DNA of 11,029 nucleotides, taken from assembly GCA_039208045.1 (NCBI GenBank), contig JBCCRH010000189.1, positions 1 to 11,029 of the forward strand, in the 5' to 3' direction. This DNA comes from JBCCRH01 sp039208045 (GTDB lineage: Bacteria > Bacteroidota > Bacteroidia > Chitinophagales > Saprospiraceae). The notes under the pieces were generated by a model. That model saw only the letters and a list, made by a program, of their open reading frames with translations, was not told where the DNA came from and made no database searches. Made by a program: the position numbers and the translations under genes. Below, one piece after another: positions 1-6,509 of the stretch; the first letter of the stretch is position 1; each line of letters opens with the position of its first letter.

Positions 1-424
1 AAGTAATTGCTGGACCAGCAACAAAAGTCCCTCCATCAAGTGAATATGACCACTGGAATGACTCAGATGAAACATTAAAAACACTACTTCCTACCGTTTG
101 TCCCTCACCAATAACAGTAATTGTAGAAACTGTAGATATATCTATTGCATCAGTCTCAAAGTAAGCAGCACCTCCAAAATCTGATGATTCTAACTTCGAT
201 CCATCAGATCTGAAAAAATTAGTAGTTCCATCCGTACCCGGAGTAGCATCATAACCTATTGTGTAATTCCCCCCATCAAAGGTAGCTGGTGCGGAAGGAG
301 GTGGAGAGGAAGAAGAGTGAGTAAATCCACCAATAGTAGAGAAGTTTGCATCGTAAATCACAGTCTGCCCCCATCCCATCGAGGCCAAACAAACACAAAG
401 CAAAAGTGTAAAAATTCTTTTCAT
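1..424 (-). CDS. Secreted beta-rich surface/extracellular protein, N-terminal part (3' end cut by the window edge)
   Basis: A reading frame starts at an ATG at 424-422 and stays open for 141 codons to the window edge, so only the N-terminus is visible. Residues 1-20 form a classical signal peptide: basic MKR, a hydrophobic stretch rich in Leu, Cys and Val, then GWGQT, a common Bacteroidota signal-peptidase cleavage context. The mature part is rich in Ser, Thr, Gly and Asp with alternating hydrophobics (for example YFETDAIDIS and FQWSYSLDGGTF), the look of extracellular beta-sandwich domains. In this phylum such proteins often end in a type IX secretion sorting domain, but that part would lie outside the window. 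The Cys residues sit inside the hydrophobic core, not at a lipobox, so a lipoprotein is unlikely. Secretion is well supported; the function is unknown. Confidence 0.8.
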   Translation of the reverse strand, partial: MKRIFTLLLCVCLASMGWGQTVIYDANFSTIGGFTHSSSSPPPSAPATFDGGNYTIGYDATPGTDGTTNFFRSDGSKLESSDFGGAAYFETDAIDISTVSTITVIGEGQTVGSSVFNVSSESFQWSYSLDGGTFVAGPAIT

Positions 425-683
425 AAGTCTATATTTTCTAATTGATAAAGTTTTGTAAAGAAGTGCTACTCAAGACCTAACATCCCAACTAGAAGGATTT
501 TAGCTGTTTGCCTTATGCACATGTTAGTTAATCTCGGAAGAAAATGGGAAATGGTGGATGCTAGTTGCGCTCAAAAATACAAGCTACCATAGGAAGGTTA
601 GGGGACTATGAAGTTATGTGTTTTTTATCAAATTGTTAAATAGAAGTTAAGAGATAGGACTTTTTTGGGAAGGGAGGCTGGCG
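425..683. other. Intergenic region without recognised features
   Basis: These 259 bases separate two minus-strand genes. I see no open frame with a plausible start, no strong hairpin followed by a T-run, and no clear TAnnTTTG element pointing at the secreted-protein gene. The stretch includes a G-rich part (about 540-610) and A/T tracts but nothing assignable. Confidence 0.5.
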
Positions 684-1238
684 TTAAGCGATTTGTATTT
701 TTAGGGTTTTACCCAAGCCGGCCTCGATAATCTTCTTTAAGGTCAAGAGTTCGATATCAGATTTATTATTTTCCAGTCTTGATATGTAATGCTTGCTAGT
801 GCCACTTTTTTCGGCTAACTCGGCTTGGGTCATACCGGCTTCCTTTCGCGCTTCTTTGACCATCATTCCTATTTTAATAGCCCTTGCTTCATCTATTCGA
901 CTGTTTTCAAATAGCACGATGGGATCAATATCATAAGAGTAAAAAGTTGCTTTTCCTTCAAAATTCTTCACGGTGATCCCTGTATTTTTCCATCCAACTG
1001 TGTTTCCTATGACCTCTATTTGTTGAAAAGCGTCCATGTCCTGAGTCAAAATATAAGAGGGATGCTTTGCAGAGAAGTTAGCTCTACTCTTGAAAAACAA
1101 CTCAAAATCAATAAGGCGGGATTCGCCGTTATTGAATAGCAAGGATACTTGGTATCCGTTTACTTCGTTGATCTTTAGTATTTTTGGTATGCTTCTTAGC
1201 CCTTTCATATACTTATCAGCTATCTGGATTAAACTCAT
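684..1238 (-). CDS. DUF2442-like domain fused to an XRE-family helix-turn-helix; putative antitoxin/autoregulator
   Basis: The 184-residue protein has two parts. Residues about 15-110 resemble DUF2442, a small alpha/beta domain: a strand pattern around ILKINEVNGYQVSLLFNNGE, then the FQQIEVIGNTVGWKN segment. Residues about 120-176 are a Cro/C1 (XRE) helix-turn-helix with the typical TQAELAEKSGTSKHYISRLE recognition region. The upstream DUF4160 gene overlaps the start by 23 bases, which implies translational coupling. An internal ATG at 1208-1206 (Met11), 8 bases past the DUF4160 stop, is a reasonable alternative start because the recognisable domain begins just after it. DUF4160 and DUF2442 genes are often neighbours and resemble toxin-antitoxin pairs; the DNA-binding domain makes this partner the likely antitoxin and repressor. 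The domain calls are by eye; the role is inference. Confidence 0.82.
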   Translation of the reverse strand: MSLIQIADKYMKGLRSIPKILKINEVNGYQVSLLFNNGESRLIDFELFFKSRANFSAKHPSYILTQDMDAFQQIEVIGNTVGWKNTGITVKNFEGKATFYSYDIDPIVLFENSRIDEARAIKIGMMVKEARKEAGMTQAELAEKSGTSKHYISRLENNKSDIELLTLKKIIEAGLGKTLKIQIA

Positions 1239-1449
1239 TCCATAAAATCATCAAAGCCTCTTGATGCTCTTTCGCCCATTCTATCACTTTTTTCCTTTGC
1301 TTGTTAGGTAGTTTGCCTCTATACGTATCTAACGTTCGAATTTCAATCAATTCTTCATACTCATTGTATTCAGCGTGAAAGTGGGGCGGTAAATGATCAT
1401 CAAAATATATCATGATCTTGATGGAATCGATGATGTGTATAGTTGGCAT
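1216..1449 (-). CDS. DUF4160 family small protein; putative toxin-like partner
   Basis: This 77-residue protein matches the DUF4160 pattern in full: an MPTI-type N-terminus, a strand IKIMIYFDDH, the signature DHLPPHFHAEY (residues 18-28), a charged middle, and a C-terminal helix pair ending KVIEWAKEHQEALMILWNEF. Its length is normal for the family. No biochemical activity is established for it that I can cite. The conserved Asp-His-x-Pro-Pro-His-x-His cluster could bind a metal or be catalytic, which is inference. It is the first gene of a two-gene unit, and its 3' end overlaps the DUF2442-HTH gene by 23 bases. Its promoter and a likely operator lie directly upstream (1466-1500), so the unit is probably transcribed alone with a leader of only about 10 nt. 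Confidence 0.85.
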   Translation of the reverse strand: MPTIHIIDSIKIMIYFDDHLPPHFHAEYNEYEELIEIRTLDTYRGKLPNKQRKKVIEWAKEHQEALMILWNEFNPDS

Positions 1450-1465
1450 CTTTTTGCACTTTGAA

Positions 1466-1500
1466 CAAATATAACAAAAGTTGATTAAATAGTCAACTTT
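1466..1500 (-). promoter_or_regulatory. Bacteroidota-type promoter with an overlapping inverted-repeat operator for the DUF4160/DUF2442-HTH pair
   Basis: Read on the minus strand, TATATTTG (1473-1466) fits the Bacteroidota -7 consensus TAnnTTTG. A TTG (1496-1494, within GTTGAC) lies 20 bases upstream, the expected place for the -33 element. The expected transcription start is near 1459, about 10 bases before the ATG at 1449. A perfect inverted repeat, AAAGTTGA / TCAACTTT with an 8-base spacer (1477-1500), covers the -33 element and the space between the two boxes. That is where a repressor would block polymerase, and the downstream HTH protein is the obvious candidate. The repeat also reaches the stop codon of the upstream ankyrin gene. 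Its AT-rich stem is a poor fit to an intrinsic terminator. Confidence 0.7.
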
Positions 1501-2353
1501 ACTTAGCGCCTCTCATACCCTCAAAACTCCCCACTCTCCCCCGCTCCATCGCCCATCCCAGCGCTGACTGGCCCTGCAAGCAATCAACCACATTTGGATC
1601 GGCACCATGATCCAACAAAAGCAAAATTAATTCGGGATAATCTTCTGCTAAGCAGGCTAGATGTAAGGCATTGGCATGGTGTGTAAAAAAGGGGAGGCAG
1701 CGGGTGGGGTTAGCATTTTGCTGGAGCAATAGGTGGCAGGTGGATAGCTGTTGGGTGTAAGCGGCAAAGAGGAGGCTATAGTCCAGGGTGAGCTGATCGG
1801 GAGAGAGTATAGGGTGGAAGAACTGCCCTTGGAGCAGCGTATTTTTACCTAAAGCAGCGGCAAAAGGGAGGTGCATGGTGGCACCAGCGTAGTGCAAGGC
1901 ATGGGCGATGGGGGTACTTCCGTAAAAAAGGGTGTAGCCTAGGGGGGTGCTGAATGGTGTGGCGGGTATTCCCCTTAGCTCTAAGGATGCTTTTTGATGG
2001 ATCAAAAACTCTACCAAGGGGAGCTGGTGCTGCTGGATGGCGAGGTGTAGCGCAGTGGGTCCAATCGGTGTTTTGGTGGGGGTATTGATGGGGGTGCCGT
2101 GGTCGAGCAGGCACTTGGCGAGCTGGGTAACTTGTAGGGGTGGGATGGCTGGATCAGACATGGCAAGCAGGTGGAGTAGGTTGAACCGATGCCCTGCCAA
2201 GTCGGGAAGGGTGGTGTAGATGGCTAGCTTAGGATAGTCGCTCAATAGTTCTTTCAGGCCATCTAGATGGCCCATTTGTATATAGTCTTGGGCCTTTTCA
2301 AAAGCACTTTTGATATTGCGGCGGCGGATGGGTTTGGAGCGAAGTCGAACCAT
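1499..2353 (-). CDS. Ankyrin-repeat protein, cytoplasmic, function unknown
   Basis: The 284-residue protein has no signal peptide or membrane segment and starts with a strongly basic stretch (MVRLRSKPIRRR). Ankyrin-type helix pairs are visible at about residues 17-45, 56-90 (LLHLLA...CLLDHGTPIN), 98-126 (GPTALHLAIQQHQLPLVEFL), 137-160, 190-216 (LFAAYTQQLSTCHLLLQQNANP) and 228-256 (ALHLACLAEDYPELILLLLDHGADPN). The last repeat opens as GQSALGWAMERGR and then stops after only its first helix, so the array ends abruptly. Ankyrin arrays mediate protein binding; no enzymatic domain is present. The gene lies 77 bases downstream of the EI24-like gene on the same strand. Its coding strand is C-rich and poor in G through 1680-2220, unlike its neighbours. 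The partner is unknown. Confidence 0.85.
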   Translation of the reverse strand: MVRLRSKPIRRRNIKSAFEKAQDYIQMGHLDGLKELLSDYPKLAIYTTLPDLAGHRFNLLHLLAMSDPAIPPLQVTQLAKCLLDHGTPINTPTKTPIGPTALHLAIQQHQLPLVEFLIHQKASLELRGIPATPFSTPLGYTLFYGSTPIAHALHYAGATMHLPFAAALGKNTLLQGQFFHPILSPDQLTLDYSLLFAAYTQQLSTCHLLLQQNANPTRCLPFFTHHANALHLACLAEDYPELILLLLDHGADPNVVDCLQGQSALGWAMERGRVGSFEGMRGAK

Positions 2354-2363
2354 TTTTTATTGC

Positions 2364-2371
2364 CAAAAGTA
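2364..2371 (-). promoter_or_regulatory. Possible -7 element for the ankyrin gene
   Basis: On the minus strand TACTTTTG fits TAnnTTTG and lies 10 bases before the ATG at 2353. No TTG is found at the matching -33 distance, and the implied leader would be only a few bases long. This is a weak call that could be a chance match. Confidence 0.25.
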
Positions 2372-2430
2372 AATGGCTACTTCACCCGTAACTTGTAGAA
2401 TACTGCGAAATGGTGGATTCCTATGGTGTC

Positions 2431-3255
2431 TTACAAACTCTGCTCAATACGCTGCAATTGCAAGGCCAATTTTTCGCCGAGGATGTGCAAATCTGCAATT
2501 TGGTACATCACTAAAGAGACCGTGACAGCTGCCAGGACAGGCCCCAGCAATACCCCCACAATCGGTATCGGTAGCAATACATTGAGCATTAGGCCCAGTG
2601 CCAATACTACCCCGACAAACTTGCGTGCGTAGATGGAGCTATCGTGGATAGATAAGTGAAATTGTTCGGTGTAATTATCAATAACCGCAAAACCTAAATA
2701 GTAACACTGTACTCCAAAAATGAGTATCGGTTCCATAAAGGTAAGATAGCCATGAATGCCAAAAAAGGCTTTAATCAAAATGGTAGCAATGCTTTGCATC
2801 ACCCAAGAGCGGACGGCTACTTTGATCATCCGCACTTGTGCCTTTACAAAATCATCGAAGGTCGCATTACTCGACTTTTTGGTGAGGATTTCCATCGTGC
2901 GGCGGCATACATGGAAAATGACAATCTCCAAGAGGATGAGCAATACATAATAGAAGCTTCCATCAGCAATCACTTCAAAACCTTCTTCCGCAAAATCTTT
3001 TAGGGCAATGCCCATGCCCATCATAACAGAGACTGGATCATTGGTAGGCTTCTCAAAGATATTTTCAAATAATAATATGACATAGCGTAGGCCAATCAGA
3101 ATGGCAATACCTACCAAGAACTTGGCCACCCAGCCATAGCGCCAAAAGCCTATCCACAGCTTATGCTTCTGCGTGAAGCGAATAGCCTGTGGAACCATAA
3201 GAAGGGTATAAACAAGTTGACTCAAGCTTTCTTTGGAGCGTTCTAGTAAGGTCAT
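2431..3255 (-). CDS. EI24/CysZ-like integral membrane protein
   Basis: The 274-residue protein has several hydrophobic segments, at about 43-63, 101-117, 151-168, 172-192 and 212-250. Features shared with the EI24 domain family (which includes the CysZ sulfate permease) are an N-terminal amphipathic region reading IRFTQKHKLW, a central YYLGFAVIDNY motif, and a C-terminal hairpin of two long hydrophobic stretches broken by prolines (NVLLPIPIVGVLLGPVLAAVT). Its length is about normal for the family. Family members are inner-membrane proteins, and CysZ itself conducts sulfate. No cysteine-biosynthesis gene is nearby, so I do not assign sulfate transport. The ATG at 3255 is the first in frame ahead of the conserved region. 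Family membership is moderately sure; the substrate is unknown. Confidence 0.7.
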   Translation of the reverse strand: MTLLERSKESLSQLVYTLLMVPQAIRFTQKHKLWIGFWRYGWVAKFLVGIAILIGLRYVILLFENIFEKPTNDPVSVMMGMGIALKDFAEEGFEVIADGSFYYVLLILLEIVIFHVCRRTMEILTKKSSNATFDDFVKAQVRMIKVAVRSWVMQSIATILIKAFFGIHGYLTFMEPILIFGVQCYYLGFAVIDNYTEQFHLSIHDSSIYARKFVGVVLALGLMLNVLLPIPIVGVLLGPVLAAVTVSLVMYQIADLHILGEKLALQLQRIEQSL

Positions 3256-3509
3256 GCTGCTGTGATCAGTACGTTTTCGGCTAATTTATACTCTATTGCC
3301 TAATTCCACAATCATTTTTGGATATTTTATGGGAAACCGTCTATGAATAGAGGGAACTGGCCTTAGGGGAGGAGTAGCAGCTGCGGGCTATAGATAGGAG
3401 GCAGTACCGATGGAAGTGGTATGAAGTAGGGCCAAAAGCTTATGCTGCCCCCATGATAGGTGGCTGAGCGAATACTTGGAGTGAAGACACCTATGATGGG
3501 AATGGCAGT
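3256..3509. other. Intergenic stretch between EI24-like gene and palindromic repeat 1; nothing assignable
   Basis: These bases lie upstream of the EI24-like gene and must carry its promoter, but I find no convincing TTG / TAnnTTTG pair. A minus-strand frame is open from about 3659 down to a stop at 3363-3365, running through the repeat into this stretch. It has no start of its own and no recognisable protein family, so I treat it as non-coding. Confidence 0.5.
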
Positions 3510-3687
3510 ATATAGTTCAACAACCCTAGATTTGTGAATTCTGACTAGCCCTTTTCTCGGCTTGCCACGTTGAAAAGCCTCGGCGTAGCTACCCCGATAG
3601 CTATCGGGGATGCCTGCGTTTTTCGCCTTGCAAGCCGAAAAAATGCCGTCGCCATATTTTCACAAATCTAGCATTGTTGAACTATAT
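3510..3687. repeat. Large imperfect palindromic repeat, copy 1 (178 bp)
   Basis: The element is a nested inverted repeat. Its outer arms, 3510-3538 and 3659-3687, are 29 bases each and match at 27 of 29 positions. Inner arms TCGGCTTGC (3557-3565) and GCAAGCCGA (3630-3638) pair perfectly. The centre is the perfect 18-base palindrome CCCCGATAGCTATCGGGG (3592-3609). All three are concentric within about 3 bases, so a single strand could fold into one long hairpin. A 45-base block (3612-3656, minus strand) aligns without gaps to 6284-6328 in copy 2. The element lies 3' of the membrane histidine kinase and encodes no protein of its own; it looks like an interspersed or miniature mobile element. 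No flanking direct repeat is obvious. Confidence 0.85.
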
Positions 3688-3722
3688 TTTTTGTCCCTGC
3701 TGAATTTTAGCGGACAGCGGGG

Positions 3723-3736
3723 CCGATGGCTATCGG
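3723..3736. repeat. Short palindrome resembling the centre of repeat 1
   Basis: CCGATGGCTATCGG pairs CCGAT with ATCGG around a 4-base loop. Its reverse complement differs at one position from the inner 14 bases of the repeat-1 central palindrome. It starts 21 bases past the stop codon of the kinase gene on the transcribed side, so it could fold in the mRNA tail. No U-run follows, so it is not a standard intrinsic terminator. Confidence 0.5.
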
Positions 3737-3757
3737 ACTGCCCAAAACAAAAGGCTA

Positions 3758-6226
3758 TTAGACTTGTTTAGGCAAACTAAAATAGAAGGTAGCCCCGTGA
3801 TCTGGTGTGGATTCTACCCAGATGCGCCCTTGATGTTGATCGACAATTTTTTTGCACAAGGCTAGGCCAATGCCTGTTCCCTCGTATTGGTCGAGGGGAT
3901 GCAATTTTCGGAAGAGTAGGAATATTTTCTGCTGGAATTCGGCTTGGATACCGATTCCATTATCTCGTACGGCGAAGGTCCAGAAGGTGTCTTCTTCTCC
4001 GGCAAAGATATCAATGATGGGGGGAGTGTCTACCTTTCTAAACTTTATTGCGTTGGAGAGTAGATTTTGGAACAGCTGGCTCAGCTTGATACGATCTGCC
4101 ACAATAGTAGGGGGCATTTCATGTACGGTGATAGCGGCTTCAGATTGGCTAATACTCACGTTGAGTGCGCTCAATACCTCCTCCAAAAGTGTGGGAAGCG
4201 CCACTTGCTGCAAGCTCAGCTTCTCGGTATTCGCCCTCGAAAAAGTGAGCAGATCGTCTATCAATTCATTCATGTTGCTGGTAGCGGAGGTGATAAACTC
4301 TAAGAAATCCAGCTCTTTGGGGGTTAATTTTTCCCCAGCACTCCGGCGCAGCAATTGCGCAAAGCTGACGATGGTTCGAACTGGTGCTCGAAGGTCATGG
4401 GAGGCGATATAGGCGTAATTTTCCAGCTGCATATTGGATTCGATATACTTTTCGAGCTCTTGCTTCTGGATGTTTAGCTCCGTTACCTTGCGCTGGATGG
4501 CCAATTTTGCTAGCTTTTCTTCATGGATGTTGCGCGCGATAATTAGGATTTGTGCCTTAGCGGTAGGGGTATTATCCAATAGCAAGGGTACCAATTTCAG
4601 CTCAAACCACTGCCACTGCTGCTTACCATTTTGGAGGCGGATTTCGAGTGCTGCCGATGACTTGCCCTTGGAAGGATAATACTCGTGGCAAAAAAAATGT
4701 TTTGCCCTTGAGAAATCATCTGGATGGCAGTAGGTCTCATAACTCCTACCTTGCAGCGTCGTTTGGTCGATCTTTAGTATGCGCTCCGTATTGGGGCTGA
4801 TATACTGTAACTCGCCCTTTTGGTTAATCACCACGAATAAGCTGTAGGCATTGGTCATGATATTTCTCAGGCGCATTTCGCTTTGGAGAAGTGCCTGCTC
4901 GGTCTTACGTTTTTCATCTATATTCTCAATAAAGCCGATCAAATAGTCTTTATCTGCAATTTGCACTAAGCATCGATCTACCTTTGCCCAGAAGGTAGAC
5001 CCGTCCTTGCGTCTGTATTTTTTTGTAACCTGAAAAGAGGAAATAGCCTGTTCGCGTAGTCCCTGAATACCTTTTTGCATAGGTTGCTCCTCTTCATAAT
5101 CCAGCAATTCTTCTCTGCTCATTTGTACCAACTCTGCTTTGGTAAAACCAAATAGCTGCGCTGCTTTGGAATTGGCATCCGAGTAGTGTAGCTCATCAGG
5201 ATTGCGCATTAGTATCGCCATGGGTGCATGCTCAAAAAGCTTTCGAAAACGCTGCTCACTTGCCATTTCTGCCCGTTGTTGCTCTTCTACAGTCATCCGT
5301 TCACTCAAATCATTAACAATACCGAGTGTAGCTTCCAGTTCACCCTTTGCATTTTTGATCGGCGCAATAGAGATTTCAAGCCACCTCTTTTCAGCACCAA
5401 TTTGAATGAGCTGTAGTGCAGAACGACCCACTTCTTGCGTCATACGTATCTCCTGGTCTAAGGCTAGCACATCTTGGGTGAAGTTTGGGTCGATGCTAAT
5501 GGTTTCGATAGTTTGATGAAGCACCTGCTCGGCGCTAAGCTGAAAGGTTTCGACAAAGGCTTGATTTACGCGGATCATATTGCCCGCTTCGTCACGAACA
5601 AATAAGGGATTGGGATTGAGATCGGTAATTTTATCCAAAAACTGTTGGCTAGAAGTAAGCGCTCGCTTGTAGTTGTCAAATTCTCTGAAGTAGATAAAAA
5701 GGGTGAAAAAGAAAAAAACAACCGAAAAAATGAAGATGATGCTATTGATAGTAATCGCATGAGGGCCCTCTTCAAAATTTTGGTAGATAGAAACGACATA
5801 GTGAACCAAGCCAGTGAATAAGATAAAAATGGAAAATCGCCAAAAACTGGCTGAATTACCCAGTACGTAACTCGTAATAAACATTAATATCAATACGGCA
5901 AAAGGAATTGCTTGCAGAAATCCAAACAAAAAAGGACTGATCGCAAATAAGAGGGCATAGTAGGAAGCACTGATGATATAACTCCGCTCTACATACCCTA
6001 TATAGTTGACCCATAAATTGATCCCACTCAGAAGCCCCCCTATGCCTGCTACCCAGATCAGCGGATCGTACAAATGATAGATACCAAATAAGCATAAAAC
6101 AGCAAAAGTAACTACAGAGATGTAGAGGTTAACCCGGATGAGAACCTCCCGTTGCAGCACTGGAGCCTTCCCTTTTGCTACGTTTTCTATACTGAGTTGC
6201 GTAGGTGGTGCCTTATAAGTATTCAT
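3758..6226 (-). CDS. Membrane-bound sensor histidine kinase with three PAS domains
   Basis: The 822-residue protein starts with a cytoplasmic leader, then about six membrane helices (about 30-50, 56-76, 84-103, 105-123, 130-147, 161-180) with almost no periplasmic loops, an arrangement suited to sensing within the membrane. Three PAS domains follow at about 195-310, 325-440 and 450-570, then a short coiled coil (571-605). The HisKA motif SHDLRAPVR carries the phospho-acceptor His610. The HATPase domain has the N box NLLSNAIKFR (721-730), G1 DNGIGI (755-760) and G2 GTGIGLAL (783-790), so the kinase looks complete. There is no receiver domain and no response-regulator gene next to it, so it is an orphan whose partner lies elsewhere. 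Palindromic repeats lie on both sides of the gene; the upstream one ends 29 bases before the start codon. The signal sensed is unknown. Confidence 0.95.
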   Translation of the reverse strand: MNTYKAPPTQLSIENVAKGKAPVLQREVLIRVNLYISVVTFAVLCLFGIYHLYDPLIWVAGIGGLLSGINLWVNYIGYVERSYIISASYYALLFAISPFLFGFLQAIPFAVLILMFITSYVLGNSASFWRFSIFILFTGLVHYVVSIYQNFEEGPHAITINSIIFIFSVVFFFFTLFIYFREFDNYKRALTSSQQFLDKITDLNPNPLFVRDEAGNMIRVNQAFVETFQLSAEQVLHQTIETISIDPNFTQDVLALDQEIRMTQEVGRSALQLIQIGAEKRWLEISIAPIKNAKGELEATLGIVNDLSERMTVEEQQRAEMASEQRFRKLFEHAPMAILMRNPDELHYSDANSKAAQLFGFTKAELVQMSREELLDYEEEQPMQKGIQGLREQAISSFQVTKKYRRKDGSTFWAKVDRCLVQIADKDYLIGFIENIDEKRKTEQALLQSEMRLRNIMTNAYSLFVVINQKGELQYISPNTERILKIDQTTLQGRSYETYCHPDDFSRAKHFFCHEYYPSKGKSSAALEIRLQNGKQQWQWFELKLVPLLLDNTPTAKAQILIIARNIHEEKLAKLAIQRKVTELNIQKQELEKYIESNMQLENYAYIASHDLRAPVRTIVSFAQLLRRSAGEKLTPKELDFLEFITSATSNMNELIDDLLTFSRANTEKLSLQQVALPTLLEEVLSALNVSISQSEAAITVHEMPPTIVADRIKLSQLFQNLLSNAIKFRKVDTPPIIDIFAGEEDTFWTFAVRDNGIGIQAEFQQKIFLLFRKLHPLDQYEGTGIGLALCKKIVDQHQGRIWVESTPDHGATFYFSLPKQV

Positions 6227-6255
6227 TTTGTGTGTTAGAATTCTCGTTCTCTCTT

Positions 6256-6437
6256 AGTAACAGCCAAAGAATAAGTTCCGCATTTTGGCAAGGGGATTTT
6301 GCTCCAAGACAAGGCGAAAAATGCAGACGATGCCTAGCATCCTGAGTAAGCTTTTGCCAGTGGCAAAAAGTGCGCTAACGCAGTATTGGAGCAAAAGAGC
6401 CAGCCATAAATCGAGAAGTTATTCTTTGACTGTTACT
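6256..6437. repeat. Large imperfect palindromic repeat, copy 2 (182 bp)
   Basis: The outer arms, 6256-6278 and 6415-6437, match at 21 of 23 positions. The inner arms TTTTGCTCCAA (6297-6307) and TTGGAGCAAAA (6386-6396) pair perfectly, and both pairs share one centre at 6346.5. Inside the loop are three small hairpins: GATGC-CTA-GCATC (6329-6341), TTTTGCCA-G-TGGCAAAA (6352-6368) and TGCG-CTAA-CGCA (6371-6382). The whole could fold into a long stem with three branches. The core (6284-6328) aligns without gaps to repeat 1 on the opposite strand, with 30 of 45 bases identical. The element lies between the divergent kinase and ssb genes, close enough to the kinase start to be part of its leader or promoter. 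Confidence 0.82.
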
Positions 6438-6509
6438 TGTCTTCTTTAAAGGTAACTAATAATTTAGTGCCACTTTTCTTGCCTTATCAAATCTCTAATT
6501 TTTATTCGT

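Noticed and set aside
395..424. Lipoprotein reading of the secreted protein's N-terminus because of its two early Cys residues
   Set aside because: The Cys residues are inside the hydrophobic core at positions 10 and 12, too early for a lipobox, and a normal cleavage context (GWGQT) follows.
1845..2219. Open frames overlapping the ankyrin gene on both strands
   Set aside because: They are by-products of the biased composition of the ankyrin gene; their translations are rich in Pro, His and Arg or low in complexity and match no family.
3545..3655. A 36-codon minus-strand ORF inside repeat 1, starting MATAFFRLARRKTQ
   Set aside because: It lies wholly within the palindromic repeat, and its sequence is explained by the repeat. 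I regard it as a spurious repeat-derived frame, not a gene.
3363..3659. A long open minus-strand frame running through repeat 1 into the intergenic region
   Set aside because: It has no start codon supported by context, shows no protein family, and most of it is repeat sequence. An open frame of this length in a 500-base gap is not strong evidence of a gene.
3510..3687. Repeat 1 as an integron attC site (GTTCAAC and GTTGAAC at its ends fit the RYYYAAC / GTTRRRY pattern)
   Set aside because: Copy 2 lacks such ends, there is no integrase or cassette array, and the two motifs are simply complements of each other within the long palindrome.
3852..4412. A 186-codon plus-strand frame opposite the kinase catalytic region
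   Set aside because: It is antisense to conserved HisKA and HATPase motifs, and its translation is rich in Ser, Ile and Arg with no recognisable domain; it is a shadow of the kinase gene.
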